A DNA stretch of 64,000 bases from Longibacter salinarum (GTDB lineage: Bacteria; Bacteroidota; Rhodothermia; Rhodothermales; Salinibacteraceae): positions 496,001 to 560,000 of the forward strand of contig NZ_PDEQ01000002.1 in NCBI RefSeq assembly GCF_002554795.1. Reading direction: 5' to 3'. Shown in pieces: positions 52,497 through 61,239 of this stretch (within the stretch, counting starts at the first letter, position 1; the number at the start of each line of letters is the position of its first letter). A program made the position numbers and the translations under genes. A model generated the notes under the pieces. The model saw only the letters and a list, made by a program, of their open reading frames with translations. It was not told the origin of the DNA and did not search any database.

Positions 52497-52654
52497 GCGG
52501 GACAGTGTGGGATGGGAGCGATAGAGGGAAAGGAGCGCCCTGCGTGGGGCAGCGATTCGGCCCTCAGATAGAGCAATAGCAGTACGTTAAGAGACGAACC
52601 GCAGAACAGGAATGCAATAGCAATCGATCATGAAAGGATCAGTCATCGATTCGA

Positions 52655-53860
52655 TTACGATATTTCGTTCACGACGCTTGTGAGCAAAACGCGTTCAATT
52701 TCTTTTACTGCCTGTGATCGTTGCAAACGTTTGCGGCCGATTTCCAAAGCGTTCGTGCTTGCTTCTTGCAAGGTCTGCGGTCGGTCGCGAAGTTCAACGA
52801 GCGTTTTCGCCATCGCACTGACATCTTCTGGTGGAACGACCCAGCCGCATCGATTTTCTCGAACGACGTCGGCCGTCCATCCGGGGTTGGTGACAACGAC
52901 AGGGGTTCCGGCTGCAAGGCTGTCAAATAGTTTGCCAGGTGAGTTCGACGATAAAACAGGTACGTCGGCAAATGAAACGAGGGAAACATCGGCTGCAGCA
53001 AAGAGAGCGACCGCTTGGTGGTGCGGAAGCGGCGGGATCCGAGTCAAGTTGTCGAGTGCACGTTCGGCTTGACGAACCGTTTCGGCATGATAGCCTTCAC
53101 CCGTCATCACAAAGCGGATGTCCGAACGATGTTGAAGCTTGCGGGCCACTTCTATTAGCGAAGGAATTGCATTCGCCCGGCCAAAACTTCCAGCGTAAAG
53201 TACAGTCATCGGGGCGTCCTTCCCTGCGATGGCGCGCATGCGAGCCACGTCCTCGTCTGAAACCGCACGGTGGAAATCCAGGTCGCTACCGTATAGAACG
53301 GTCGATGCGGCCGTTTGTGGAGCAATCTGCTGGACGTGATCCGTCATGTCCGGAGAGAGACCGATCACGTGCGATGCATTCCGATAGAGGAAGCTCTCGA
53401 GACGGTAAAGAAGCGAGCGAAGTACAGGCGAGCGAAGAGCGCCCATCTGGATCGGGAAGTCGGGCCAGAGGTCGCGAACCTCGAAGACCCACGGCACGCG
53501 ATGCCATCGTGCAACGAGCGCGCCCACCAGACCTGTGCTGAGTGGTGTAGATGTGGCGAAGATAACATCGGGCTTTGTTCCCCGAATGCCGTCCGCGAGC
53601 GCTCGTGCAGCGAATTTCGCAAATGCAATTACGCGTTCACTCGTCCCCATCGCGTTGCGATACGTTACGTCGTACTCGATAAGTCGGACATTGTCCGGGA
53701 CCCACTGGAACTCGTCCGTGTGTCTGCGGCTGCGCCACGCATCCGTCGTGATCAGCGTCACGTCGTGATTGCGCGCGAGATGCCGCACGAGAGAATAGGG
53801 TCGAACGGCGGTGGCACAGTCTGGTGTATGATAATGGTGGATAAAGGCGAGGATGTGCAT
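52655..53860 (-). CDS. GT4 family glycosyltransferase (WbuB-like)
   Basis: 401 residues from ATG 53860, where homology begins (MHILAFIHHYHTP); the open frame continues to 54067 without support. Motifs: SLVRHLARNHDVTLIT, KPDVIFATSTPLSTGLVGAL, PWVFEVRDLWPDFPIQMG, VLYAGSFGRANAIPSLIEVA, RFVMTGEGYH and the donor-site segment SNSPGKLFDSLAAGTPVV. Resembles WbuB-type enzymes that add amino sugars during O-antigen or capsule repeat assembly. Lies 109 bases after the PglD-like gene in the same orientation. Confidence 0.9.
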   Translation of the reverse strand: MHILAFIHHYHTPDCATAVRPYSLVRHLARNHDVTLITTDAWRSRRHTDEFQWVPDNVRLIEYDVTYRNAMGTSERVIAFAKFAARALADGIRGTKPDVIFATSTPLSTGLVGALVARWHRVPWVFEVRDLWPDFPIQMGALRSPVLRSLLYRLESFLYRNASHVIGLSPDMTDHVQQIAPQTAASTVLYGSDLDFHRAVSDEDVARMRAIAGKDAPMTVLYAGSFGRANAIPSLIEVARKLQHRSDIRFVMTGEGYHAETVRQAERALDNLTRIPPLPHHQAVALFAAADVSLVSFADVPVLSSNSPGKLFDSLAAGTPVVVTNPGWTADVVRENRCGWVVPPEDVSAMAKTLVELRDRPQTLQEASTNALEIGRKRLQRSQAVKEIERVLLTSVVNEIS

Positions 53861-53969
53861 CAAGGCAGGGCCGAGTCCCGGGAAGGTAGACAGTTGAGAC
53901 GGTGAGAAAACGAAGAGGTAGACACAGGAGCGAAGGCTGCCCACGATGACGCATACGTGCATTGCGCCG

Positions 53970-54635
53970 TCAGTGCATTGTCGCGCGGGCTGGCACTCCA
54001 ACGACGGTTTCGCCATCTGGAACGTCGGATGTGACAACAGCGCCCGCCCCCACTCGCACGTTCGCACCGACGGTTACCCCCGGAAGAAGTACGGCACCCG
54101 TACCGATCTCCGTCGCTTCCCCGATCACGACGTGACCAGAGACATGGACGCCAGGGTGAAGCGTGACGAAGTCGCCCAGCACGGCGTCGTGCCCAATGGT
54201 AGCGTGCAGGTTCACGATCACGTGGCACCCGATTCTGACATTGACCGTTGGTGTCACACGAGCGCAGAGAATCGTGCCGGCACCGATGTCCACCGTCGGG
54301 TCCGGAGCAACGCTGGGATGGAGGAGACAGACGGGTGAAACAGCAGCCTCCGTGAGCGTATCGGCTATTTGCCGCCGCAGCACGGACGTGCCGATTGTGA
54401 TCGCGAAGCTGCCTCCGCTCGCTGTCGTAAGATCGGCAATGGTTCCATCGATCGGTACGCCGAGTCGGTTCTGACCGACGAGGTCCGGGTCATCATCGAT
54501 AAATGCTAGTCGGGCGGCGTCTGTCGGTCCACTGGTAGCGTTTTGTGCCCAAGACGCGACCTCTCGCCCGAAGCCACCAGCCCCAACAAGCCAGCATGAA
54601 GGGGCCTTATCAGCGTTTGCGAAAGAATCCTTCAC
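53970..54635 (-). CDS. Sugar O/N-acetyltransferase of the NeuD/PglD family
   Basis: 221 residues. The N-terminal Rossmann-like half binds the UDP-sugar (CWLVGAGGFGREVASW, LAFIDDDPDLVGQ). The C-terminal half is a left-handed beta-helix of hexapeptide repeats (IGAGTILCARVTPTVNV, IGHDAVLGDFVTLHPGVHVSG, IGTGAVLLPGVTVGANVRVGAGAVV). His residues in NLHATIGHDA fit the catalytic His of PglD, which uses acetyl-CoA to N-acetylate the 4-amino group of UDP-amino sugar. Cassette neighbours support this role. Confidence 0.9.
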   Translation of the reverse strand: MKDSFANADKAPSCWLVGAGGFGREVASWAQNATSGPTDAARLAFIDDDPDLVGQNRLGVPIDGTIADLTTASGGSFAITIGTSVLRRQIADTLTEAAVSPVCLLHPSVAPDPTVDIGAGTILCARVTPTVNVRIGCHVIVNLHATIGHDAVLGDFVTLHPGVHVSGHVVIGEATEIGTGAVLLPGVTVGANVRVGAGAVVTSDVPDGETVVGVPARATMH

Positions 54636-55155
54636 TTCAGTTGGAAATCTGGAGAGGAAGAGGGCGAACCGAGAGACGTAGGCATGTCCGAGAACGACAT
54701 GTTGGGTAGATTATCCGGCTTCTCCGTTCGCTCGTTCGTTTTCGGATGGGAAATCTGGGTTCACGCGCTTTGTTGCGGGTTGAATAAACGCATCCAACGC
54801 CTCTGAGGTCGGAGGCGCTAAACACTGTTCGGCCGGATTCGGCTTTGTTAGTTAATTTCGTGGCGAGAGAATGGCAATTCGCTCTTATACTGAATCCAAA
54901 TGACGCTGTCCGGATGCCATGCCTCGGCCGCTAGGGACGGTTCGGTCGAGTAAGGGTAAAAAGACGTCGCTAGGAACGATCCATGCTTGTTTCTGCCGTT
55001 TGAATCACCCGGGCGAACGAAGCAGACCCGGACATTAGAATTTGGATTTGGTATTAGAACGGGGATCACCATGCAAGATGAGGTGAACAGGCGCGACACC
55101 GGAGAATCGTCGGCGTGACGGTTCGGCCGATATGAGTAATAAGCGCGTTCCCGTC
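54636..55155. other. Gap in the amino-sugar cassette, locally lower GC
   Basis: About 520 bases separate the acetyltransferase and phosphoglycosyltransferase genes. The right part holds the coupled small frame listed separately. The left part (54636-54847) shows no gene. Lower GC than neighbours suggests inserted or decaying sequence. Confidence 0.45.
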
Positions 55156-55159
55156 TCAC
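54848..55159 (-). CDS. Doubtful 103-codon ORF coupled to the phosphoglycosyltransferase gene
   Basis: The frame starts at a GTG that overlaps the TGA stop of the preceding gene in a GTGA arrangement, typical of translational coupling. The product has no recognised domain; it has scattered segments such as NGRNKHGSFLATSFYPYS and DSVIWIQYKSELPF. Codon use shows weaker third-position GC than neighbouring genes. It could be a decayed gene or non-coding. Confidence 0.25.
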   Translation of the reverse strand: MRRERAYYSYRPNRHADDSPVSRLFTSSCMVIPVLIPNPNSNVRVCFVRPGDSNGRNKHGSFLATSFYPYSTEPSLAAEAWHPDSVIWIQYKSELPFSRHEIN

Positions 55160-55776
55160 GAGTCGACCGAAAGCAGCGGCCGGCGACGACGCTCGCGTCG
55201 GGCTACATCGAGATCGGAAAGGGTCATGTTTGAAGAAGGAACGACGCCGCGCTGTGAGAGAACGGTGCCAGCCGTCCGCAAGAGAATGTTCAGGTCCAGG
55301 GCAAGCGATCTATTCTTGACGTAATAGATGTCCAACTGAAATCGCTTATCCCAGTCGAGGTTATTTCTCCCATGCACCTGAGCCCAGCCTGTGAGTCCCG
55401 GGCGAATGCTGTGTCGGAGACGTTCTGTTTCCGTGTAAAATGGGAGGTATTTCATAAGCAGCGGTCGCGGGCCGACGAGGCTCATGTCTCCCCGAAGAAC
55501 GTTAATGAGGGATGGAAGCTCGTCAATACTTGTTCGCCGAAGCCAGCGTCCAACCGGAGTGAGACGGTCGGCATCGGACACTTCGCCGTTGTCCTCGCGC
55601 ATCGTCCGAAGCTTGATAAGGATAAACGGGACCTCGTTTTTACCGGGACGAATCTGGCGGAAGAGGATCGGGCGTCCGAGAGACAGGTAGACTGCCAGTG
55701 CTGCACCGGCGAGGACGGGAAAAGTGAGTGTGAGAAGCGCAAGGCTTCCGACAATGTCGATTGATCGTTTGATCAT
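55156..55776 (-). CDS. Monotopic phosphoglycosyltransferase (PglC/bacterial sugar transferase)
   Basis: 206 residues, the size of PglC. A membrane re-entrant N-terminal helix (SIDIVGSLALLTLTFPVLAG) is followed by FRQIRPGKNEVPFILIKLRTM and the catalytic Asp-Glu dyad D85-E86 (SIDELPSLINVL). Then GDMSLVGPRPLL and IRPGLTGWAQVHGRN. It transfers a phospho-sugar from UDP to undecaprenyl phosphate, starting repeat-unit assembly. Start overlaps the aminotransferase stop by four bases (ATGA), so both are translationally coupled. Confidence 0.94.
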   Translation of the reverse strand: MIKRSIDIVGSLALLTLTFPVLAGAALAVYLSLGRPILFRQIRPGKNEVPFILIKLRTMREDNGEVSDADRLTPVGRWLRRTSIDELPSLINVLRGDMSLVGPRPLLMKYLPFYTETERLRHSIRPGLTGWAQVHGRNNLDWDKRFQLDIYYVKNRSLALDLNILLRTAGTVLSQRGVVPSSNMTLSDLDVARRERRRRPLLSVDS

Positions 55777-56954
55777 GACGACGTAGCACGTTGGGAGGGG
55801 GCCGGGTCCAGGATGGGCGGCAGCACGCGGCTTATCGTTTCAGCGACACGTTCGATCTGGGCGGACGTGATCGCAGGGAAGAACGGAAGAGCGAGCGTTC
55901 GCGCAGCGACACGTTCGGCAATGGGGAGGGACCCGGAGGTGAAGCCGAAACGGTCGCGGTAATACGGTTGTAGATGGATGCTCGGGAAGTACGGTGCGGC
56001 GCCGATACCCGCATTATGGAGAGCATCGACCAATCGGTCCCGTGCATCGGGGGGAGCACTGTCGTGAAGTCGGACAACGTATACGAACCAGCTTCGCTGC
56101 CCCAACGGGGCCGATGTCGGCCGATGCAACATGTGGTGTAATGGGGCGAGAGCTTCACTGTACGCTTCAGCTGCCTGAGAGCGGCGGTCGAGAAGATCAT
56201 CGAGGCGGTCCAGCTGTGCACAACCCAACGCTGCCTGCATTTCACTCAGCCGGTAGTTGAAGCCGAGTCGAACGTGGCGCATTTCTGCGGTCGTGGCACG
56301 TCCTTGATTTCGAAGCGATTGGCAGATTGCGGCGAGGTCCGCATCGTTTGTCGTGATGCATCCACCTTCGCCGGTTGTCATCTGTTTGTTCGGATAGAAA
56401 CCGAACGACGCCGCATCGCCCCATGCACCGATCGGGCGGTCGCCGATGGAGGCACCAAGCGCTTCACATGCATCGTCAATCAGAGCGAGGTCATGCGTTT
56501 CAGCAAATTCCGTAAGTGCGGGCCAGTCGGCCGGCACGCCGAAAACATCGACGGCAAGTATGCCTTTCGTTCTGGCAGTCAGAGCAGCCTTCGCCTTCTC
56601 AATGTCGATATTATACGTATCGGGATCGATGTCCACAAACACTGGCTCAAGATCCTCGAATAGTAGCGCGTTCGACGACGCGACGAAGCTATATGGCGTG
56701 GTTAGGATCTCATCCCCGGGTTGGAGATGCAGGCTGCGGACGATGCAGTGCAGCGCTGCCGTCCCGCTGCTCACGGCAATAGCGTGACTCGTTCCACATC
56801 GGTCGGCCATTTGCCTCTCGAAGCGTTTCAGATACGGACCGAAAGAGAGTCGCGTCGACTCGAGCACATCGGACACATACGACCGCTCCATCTCGCTAAT
56901 GTCGGGTTGCGAGAGCGGAATCGGATCCATATCCGAACTAGGTGATTCGTCCAC
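55773..56954 (-). CDS. DegT/DnrJ/EryC1/StrS aminotransferase (PglE-like)
   Basis: 393 residues. PLP-dependent sugar aminotransferase; the PLP lysine is K190 (GFYPNKQMTTGEGG). Other motifs: AVSSGTAALHCIV, TTPYSFVASSNALLF, LIDDACEALGA, NYRLSEMQAALGCAQL. It converts a 4-keto sugar nucleotide to the 4-amino form, the PglE step between dehydratase and acetyltransferase. First gene of the minus-strand cassette, four-base overlap with the sugar transferase gene. Confidence 0.92.
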   Translation of the reverse strand: MDESPSSDMDPIPLSQPDISEMERSYVSDVLESTRLSFGPYLKRFERQMADRCGTSHAIAVSSGTAALHCIVRSLHLQPGDEILTTPYSFVASSNALLFEDLEPVFVDIDPDTYNIDIEKAKAALTARTKGILAVDVFGVPADWPALTEFAETHDLALIDDACEALGASIGDRPIGAWGDAASFGFYPNKQMTTGEGGCITTNDADLAAICQSLRNQGRATTAEMRHVRLGFNYRLSEMQAALGCAQLDRLDDLLDRRSQAAEAYSEALAPLHHMLHRPTSAPLGQRSWFVYVVRLHDSAPPDARDRLVDALHNAGIGAAPYFPSIHLQPYYRDRFGFTSGSLPIAERVAARTLALPFFPAITSAQIERVAETISRVLPPILDPAPSQRATSS

Positions 56955-57604
56955 GACGGTTCGATGCGACGATGAAAGAAGAAGGCCTGCTGAAAACGAG
57001 TGTTGGTTCAGGGAAACCTAGGCAGTTCGATGACAAACCGAAAGGTTTCCCGGAATGGGTGGGGAGACAGATCGACACATCCACCAGATCGTGCGGGTGA
57101 AACCAGGACGTTCGTCGTGTTGTGGAAAAGCGAAGGTCGCAAGAAAAAGGCCGGAATCCGTCGTTCGGCGTGTTTTAGAGGGAGTCAGAACGGTCGGGGC
57201 ACGCGTTGTCGCATTGCTTTTGCGTACCTTAGTTGAGACGTTGGTTACTGAAAATACCAACACATCAATTTGGATCGAACACACCGTTAAAAACTTTACA
57301 TACAGAGATGGGGTCCAATCTGGACTGTCTCATCGGTGGTCGATCTGAAACATACCGGAGGTGAGGATGACTCCATCCGGATCCAAAGGGGCGGAAGGAT
57401 GACGCTCGTTGATCCGGTATTGCCCGACGGATGCCCCCGGAAGTTGGCAGGGCATCGCCAGCGAGACCGTACCTTCAGCACCGCGTGAATTCATTGAAAG
57501 GGCTTGCCGTGCTCCCATTTTTCCGGTTCAATACGAGTCGATCCGAGTAGCATGCTCGACTCCGCCCTTTTCCGACCTATTCGTGTGAACGCACTACTCA
57601 CTCT
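56955..57604. other. Divergent intergenic region, 650 bases
   Basis: It separates the minus-strand amino-sugar cassette from the plus-strand nucleotide-sugar genes. No convincing gene; several 60-100 codon frames on both strands lack features. A short inverted repeat GTTGGT/ACCAAC lies at 57240-57261. Both promoters must be here. Confidence 0.5.
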
Positions 57605-58993
57605 ATGAATATCGCAATTATCGGGACCGGCTATGTCGGTCTTGTTTCTGGAACCTGTTTCGCTGAAATGGGCAACCAGGTAACCTGTGTAGACATCGAC
57701 GAAGACAAGGTTGACATGCTTCGTAGCGGCAAACTGCCGATCTATGAGCCCGACCTGGAACACTATTTCGCCCGCAACCGGAAAGAAGAGCGGCTGTCTT
57801 TTACGACCGATTATGAGGATGCCGTTCTCGATGCGGAGGTGATTTTCCTCGCATTGCCGACCCCTCCTGGCGAAGACGGTTCCGCAGACCTGAGTTATGT
57901 TCTTCAGGCGGCCGGCACCATCGCCGATCTCCTGGTTGAGCAGGACGATCCCGGATACCGCATCATCGTCAACAAGAGCACGGTCCCGGTCGGAACGGCG
58001 GATCGCGTGTCGGAAACGATGGCCGACCGAGGTCTCACCACGGGTGAGCACTACGATGTGGTATCGAACCCGGAGTTTCTCCGCGAGGGCGCGGCTGTCG
58101 ATGACTTCATGAAGCCGGACCGTGTCGTGATCGGTACGTCCAGCGAGAAGGCCGCAAACAAGATGACGCGACTGTACGAGCCGTTCGTCCGTCAGGGGAA
58201 TCCGATCCTGGTCGTGGATGAGCGCTCGGCGGAGATGATCAAGTATACCGCCAACTCGATTCTGGCGACGCGCATCTCGTTCATGAATGAGATCGCCAAC
58301 CTGTGCGAGCGCGTGGGAGCGGACGTAGACAAGGTCCGACTCGGCATCAGCAAGGATCATCGTATCGGGCGCCACTTCCTTTACGCAGGCATCGGCTTCG
58401 GCGGAAGCTGCTTCCCGAAAGATGTCCAGGCCCTTCATCGCACCGGCCGCCAGCACGGATACGACTTTCAGATTCTGGACTCCGTGCTGAGTGTGAACGA
58501 TCAGCAGCGCGAGCTGATGGTTCACCGCCTCGATGAGTACTTCGACGGGGATCTCGAAGGCAAGAAGATCGCCATGTGGGGGCTCGCGTTCAAACCAAAT
58601 ACCGATGACGTACGTGAAGCGCCTTCCCACGTGATTATCGAGGGACTACTTGAGCGCGGGGCGGAGGTCACGGCGTTCGATCCGGAAGCGATCGAGACGA
58701 CCAAAGTCAACTTTGGCGACAGCATTTCTTACGCCGAAGACATGTACGCGCCGCTCGAGAATGCGGATGCACTGGTCATTTGTACTGAGTGGCACGAATT
58801 CCGCCGCCCCGACCTCGCTCGGGTCCACGACACGCTTGGTACCCCGGTTGTCTTCGACGGTCGGAATCTTTACGACCCGTCGCGGATGGCAGAAATGGGC
58901 TTTGAATACTTCAGCATTGGACGGCCGCACGTGGCCCCACAGGAAGACGCTGAGGCAATTAAAGCCGCGCTGTCCGAGAACGGACAGGCATAA
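57605..58993 (+). CDS. ugd: UDP-glucose 6-dehydrogenase
   Basis: 462 residues, oxidises UDP-glucose to UDP-glucuronate with two NAD+. Rossmann motif IGTGYVG at the N-terminus, then VDIDEDKVDMLRSG, PTPPGEDGSADLSYV, NKSTVPVGTADRV, NPEFLREGAAVDDF and the catalytic Cys269 (GFGGSCFPKD). Final motif LAFKPNTDDVREAPS is intact. Immediately upstream of the UDP-glucuronate decarboxylase gene, so UDP-xylose is the likely end product, with UDP-glucuronate also available for glycan assembly. Confidence 0.96.
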   Translation: MNIAIIGTGYVGLVSGTCFAEMGNQVTCVDIDEDKVDMLRSGKLPIYEPDLEHYFARNRKEERLSFTTDYEDAVLDAEVIFLALPTPPGEDGSADLSYVLQAAGTIADLLVEQDDPGYRIIVNKSTVPVGTADRVSETMADRGLTTGEHYDVVSNPEFLREGAAVDDFMKPDRVVIGTSSEKAANKMTRLYEPFVRQGNPILVVDERSAEMIKYTANSILATRISFMNEIANLCERVGADVDKVRLGISKDHRIGRHFLYAGIGFGGSCFPKDVQALHRTGRQHGYDFQILDSVLSVNDQQRELMVHRLDEYFDGDLEGKKIAMWGLAFKPNTDDVREAPSHVIIEGLLERGAEVTAFDPEAIETTKVNFGDSISYAEDMYAPLENADALVICTEWHEFRRPDLARVHDTLGTPVVFDGRNLYDPSRMAEMGFEYFSIGRPHVAPQEDAEAIKAALSENGQA

Positions 58994-58996
58994 CGG

Positions 58997-59052
58997 CCCG
59001 ACGGCGCTCATCGCCGGGGATGAAGGTCTCCGGCGGTGGGTGCCGGGTTTTT
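58997..59052 (+). terminator. Possible terminator/attenuator between ugd and decarboxylase gene
   Basis: A 9-bp stem with one G-U pair (59009-59017 with 59030-59038) inside a short outer CCCG/CGGG pairing (58997-59000, 59044-59047), followed by five T residues. The interior mismatches make it weaker than the other terminators; partial read-through into the next gene is plausible. Confidence 0.45.
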
Positions 59053-59086
59053 CCCTTGCCCTCGCTCTACAACTGATTTCCTGAAT

Positions 59087-60046
59087 ATGCCTCGTACACT
59101 TATAACAGGAGGCGCCGGCTTCCTAGGGTCGCACCTCTGTGATCGGTTCATCGACGAGGGGCACGAGGTTATCTGTATGGATAACCTGATCACCGGCGAT
59201 ACCCAAAACATCGAGCATCTTTTCGAGCTCGGTAACGATCGGTTCCGTTTCGTTAAACACGACGTCACGGACTTCATCCACGTCGGTGGCGAGCTGGACT
59301 ACGTTCTCCACTTTGCAAGTCCGGCCTCCCCAATCGACTATCTGGAACTCCCAATCCAGACGTTGAAGGTCGGAGCGCTCGGAACGCATAAGGCGCTCGG
59401 GCTCGCGAAAGCGAAAGACGCACGCCTTCTCCTTGCTTCGACGAGCGAGGTGTACGGCGATCCCGAAATTCATCCACAGAAAGAGGACTACTGGGGCAAC
59501 GTGAATCCCATCGGGCCGCGCGGCGTCTATGACGAGGCGAAGCGGTTTGCCGAAGCAATGACGATGGCGTATCACCGGTACCACGGCGTCGAGACGCGCA
59601 TCGTCCGGATCTTTAACACCTACGGTCCGCGGATGCGAATCGACGATGGCCGCGCCCTACCGACGTTTATGTCGCAGGCGTTGAACGGGGAGCCGCTCAC
59701 CGTGTACGGCGATGGAAGCCAGACGCGAAGCTTTTGCTTCGTAGACGACCTGGTGGATGGTATTTTTCGCCTTCTGATGAGTGATGAATCCGATCCCGTC
59801 AATATTGGAAACCCTGACGAGATCACCATCAAAGAATTTGCCGAGGAGATCATCGAGCTTACAGGTTCCGATAGCTCGCTGACGTTTGAGCCGCTTCCGA
59901 AAGACGACCCACAGGTGCGTCAACCAGACATTACCCGCGCTCGGGAGGTTCTTGGATGGACACCCGCCGTGGACCGGAAAGATGGACTGAAACGGACCCT
60001 TGACTACTTCCGGAAGGAAATGGGGCTTGCCCCAGTGGAAGCTTAG
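59087..60046 (+). CDS. uxs: UDP-glucuronate decarboxylase (UDP-xylose synthase)
   Basis: 319 residues from ATG 59087. Extended SDR enzyme converting UDP-glucuronate to UDP-xylose. Motifs: [15 protein letters not shown] (NAD+ binding), [22 protein letters not shown] (UXS signature), [15 protein letters not shown] (catalytic Tyr/Lys), [28 protein letters not shown]. Lacks the membrane anchor of animal UXS and matches bacterial length. Follows ugd by 93 bases. Confidence 0.94.
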   Translation: MPRTLITGGAGFLGSHLCDRFIDEGHEVICMDNLITGDTQNIEHLFELGNDRFRFVKHDVTDFIHVGGELDYVLHFASPASPIDYLELPIQTLKVGALGTHKALGLAKAKDARLLLASTSEVYGDPEIHPQKEDYWGNVNPIGPRGVYDEAKRFAEAMTMAYHRYHGVETRIVRIFNTYGPRMRIDDGRALPTFMSQALNGEPLTVYGDGSQTRSFCFVDDLVDGIFRLLMSDESDPVNIGNPDEITIKEFAEEIIELTGSDSSLTFEPLPKDDPQVRQPDITRAREVLGWTPAVDRKDGLKRTLDYFRKEMGLAPVEA

Positions 60047-60200
60047 AACGTCTAAGATCGTCTTTATTTGATGCGTCCAGTTTTCCAATCCTCGGTTCGA
60101 TAGTGGCTTCGTTCGCGTTCTCGGTACGCGACGAACGGTCATCCGCTGAAGCGAGCCGATGATGGTGCGGACTCTTTGCTTTTCCTGAATACAACGACCC

Positions 60201-61112
60201 ATGGTTTTTTCGAACGATACCTCGAAGCACCTAGCCTGGCTTGAGTCCGAGGCGGTTCACCTGATGCGTGAGGCTGCGGCCCAGTTTGAACGGCCCGTGC
60301 TCATGTTTTCGGGTGGAAAGGATTCCCTTTTGATGGTTCACCTCGCCCGAAAGGCGTTTCATCCCGGACCCATCCCGTTTCCGCTGCTCCACGTCGACAC
60401 CGGGCACAACTTTCCGGAGACGATCCGCTTTCGCGATGACCTGGTCGACCGACTGGGAGTGGACTTGATCGTGCGAAGCGTGGAGGAGACGATTAAGAAA
60501 GGCCTTGCGAAGGAGGAGAAGGGAATTACTCCAAGCCGAAATAAGGCGCAGATTCCAACGCTCCTCGCCGCGATTCAAGAGCACAAGTTCGATGTTGCCC
60601 TCGGTGGTGCGCGTCGTGACGAAGAGAAGGCCCGCGCCAAAGAACGTTTCTTCTCCCACCGCGACCGGTTCGGTCAGTGGGACCCGAAGAACCAACGGCC
60701 CGAACTCTGGAACCTGTACAACGGTCGCAGCGAAAAGGGAGAGCACTTCCGTGCCTTTCCTCTGTCGAACTGGACGGAACTGGATGTCTGGCAGTACATC
60801 CTGCAGCAGGACCTGGAGATTCCGAGCCTCTACCTCGCGCATAAACGTGACGTGGTGGAGCGGGAAGGGGTCTTTCTTTCCAAGTCCCCCTACATCGAAC
60901 TGCAGGAGGGCGAAGTCTACGTTGAAAAGATGGTTCGCTTCCGTACCATCGGCGATATGACGTGCACAGGTGCCGTGGAGTCGACGGCGACAACGCTTGA
61001 GGAAGTGGTTGAAGAGGTAGCGACTGCACAACGGGCCGAGCGTGGTGCACGCGCAGATGACAAGCGGTCTGAGGCCGCGATGGAGGACCGCAAACGGCAG
61101 GGATATTTCTAA
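60201..61112 (+). CDS. cysD: Sulfate adenylyltransferase small subunit CysD
   Basis: 303 residues. PP-loop motif SGGKDS (37-42) binds ATP; GGARRDEEKARAKERFFS and WDPKNQRPELW are typical of CysD. With CysN it forms adenosine 5'-phosphosulfate from sulfate and ATP. C-terminus RKRQGYF is standard. The gene for CysN-CysC follows after a 127-base gap that carries an inverted repeat. Confidence 0.96.
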   Translation: MVFSNDTSKHLAWLESEAVHLMREAAAQFERPVLMFSGGKDSLLMVHLARKAFHPGPIPFPLLHVDTGHNFPETIRFRDDLVDRLGVDLIVRSVEETIKKGLAKEEKGITPSRNKAQIPTLLAAIQEHKFDVALGGARRDEEKARAKERFFSHRDRFGQWDPKNQRPELWNLYNGRSEKGEHFRAFPLSNWTELDVWQYILQQDLEIPSLYLAHKRDVVEREGVFLSKSPYIELQEGEVYVEKMVRFRTIGDMTCTGAVESTATTLEEVVEEVATAQRAERGARADDKRSEAAMEDRKRQGYF

Positions 61113-61239
61113 ATGCGAAGGCCGAAATTCTAAATTCGAATTGGGATGTTCGACTGCCGGACATAATCCGCGTCGCCCGTCTCCTTCGACTCTGTGCATC
61201 ACACTTCGCCTTTCGCACTTCAAACTTCGCATTGACAGA
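61113..61239. repeat. Inverted-repeat element between cysD and cysNC (TGCGAAG family, copies 2 and 3)
   Basis: The gap starts with ATGCGAAGGCCGAAATTC and ends with the reverse complement of ATGCGAAGTTTGAAGTGCG, so TGCGAAG units face each other across the spacer. Related sequence lies at 8492-8525. The element looks like a small non-coding repeat inserted into what is usually a tightly spaced operon. Confidence 0.45.

Noticed and set aside
57208-57234. Possible Bacteroidota-type promoter (TTG ... TACCTTAG) upstream of ugd
   Set aside because: Spacing and the -7 box both deviate from the TTTG / TAnnTTTG consensus; too weak to list.
57018-57348. Small frames on both strands in the 650-base gap
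   Set aside because: Composition is random-like and both strands are equally open.
57491-58630. 379-codon minus-strand frame
   Set aside because: Antisense to ugd, whose catalytic motifs are intact on the plus strand.
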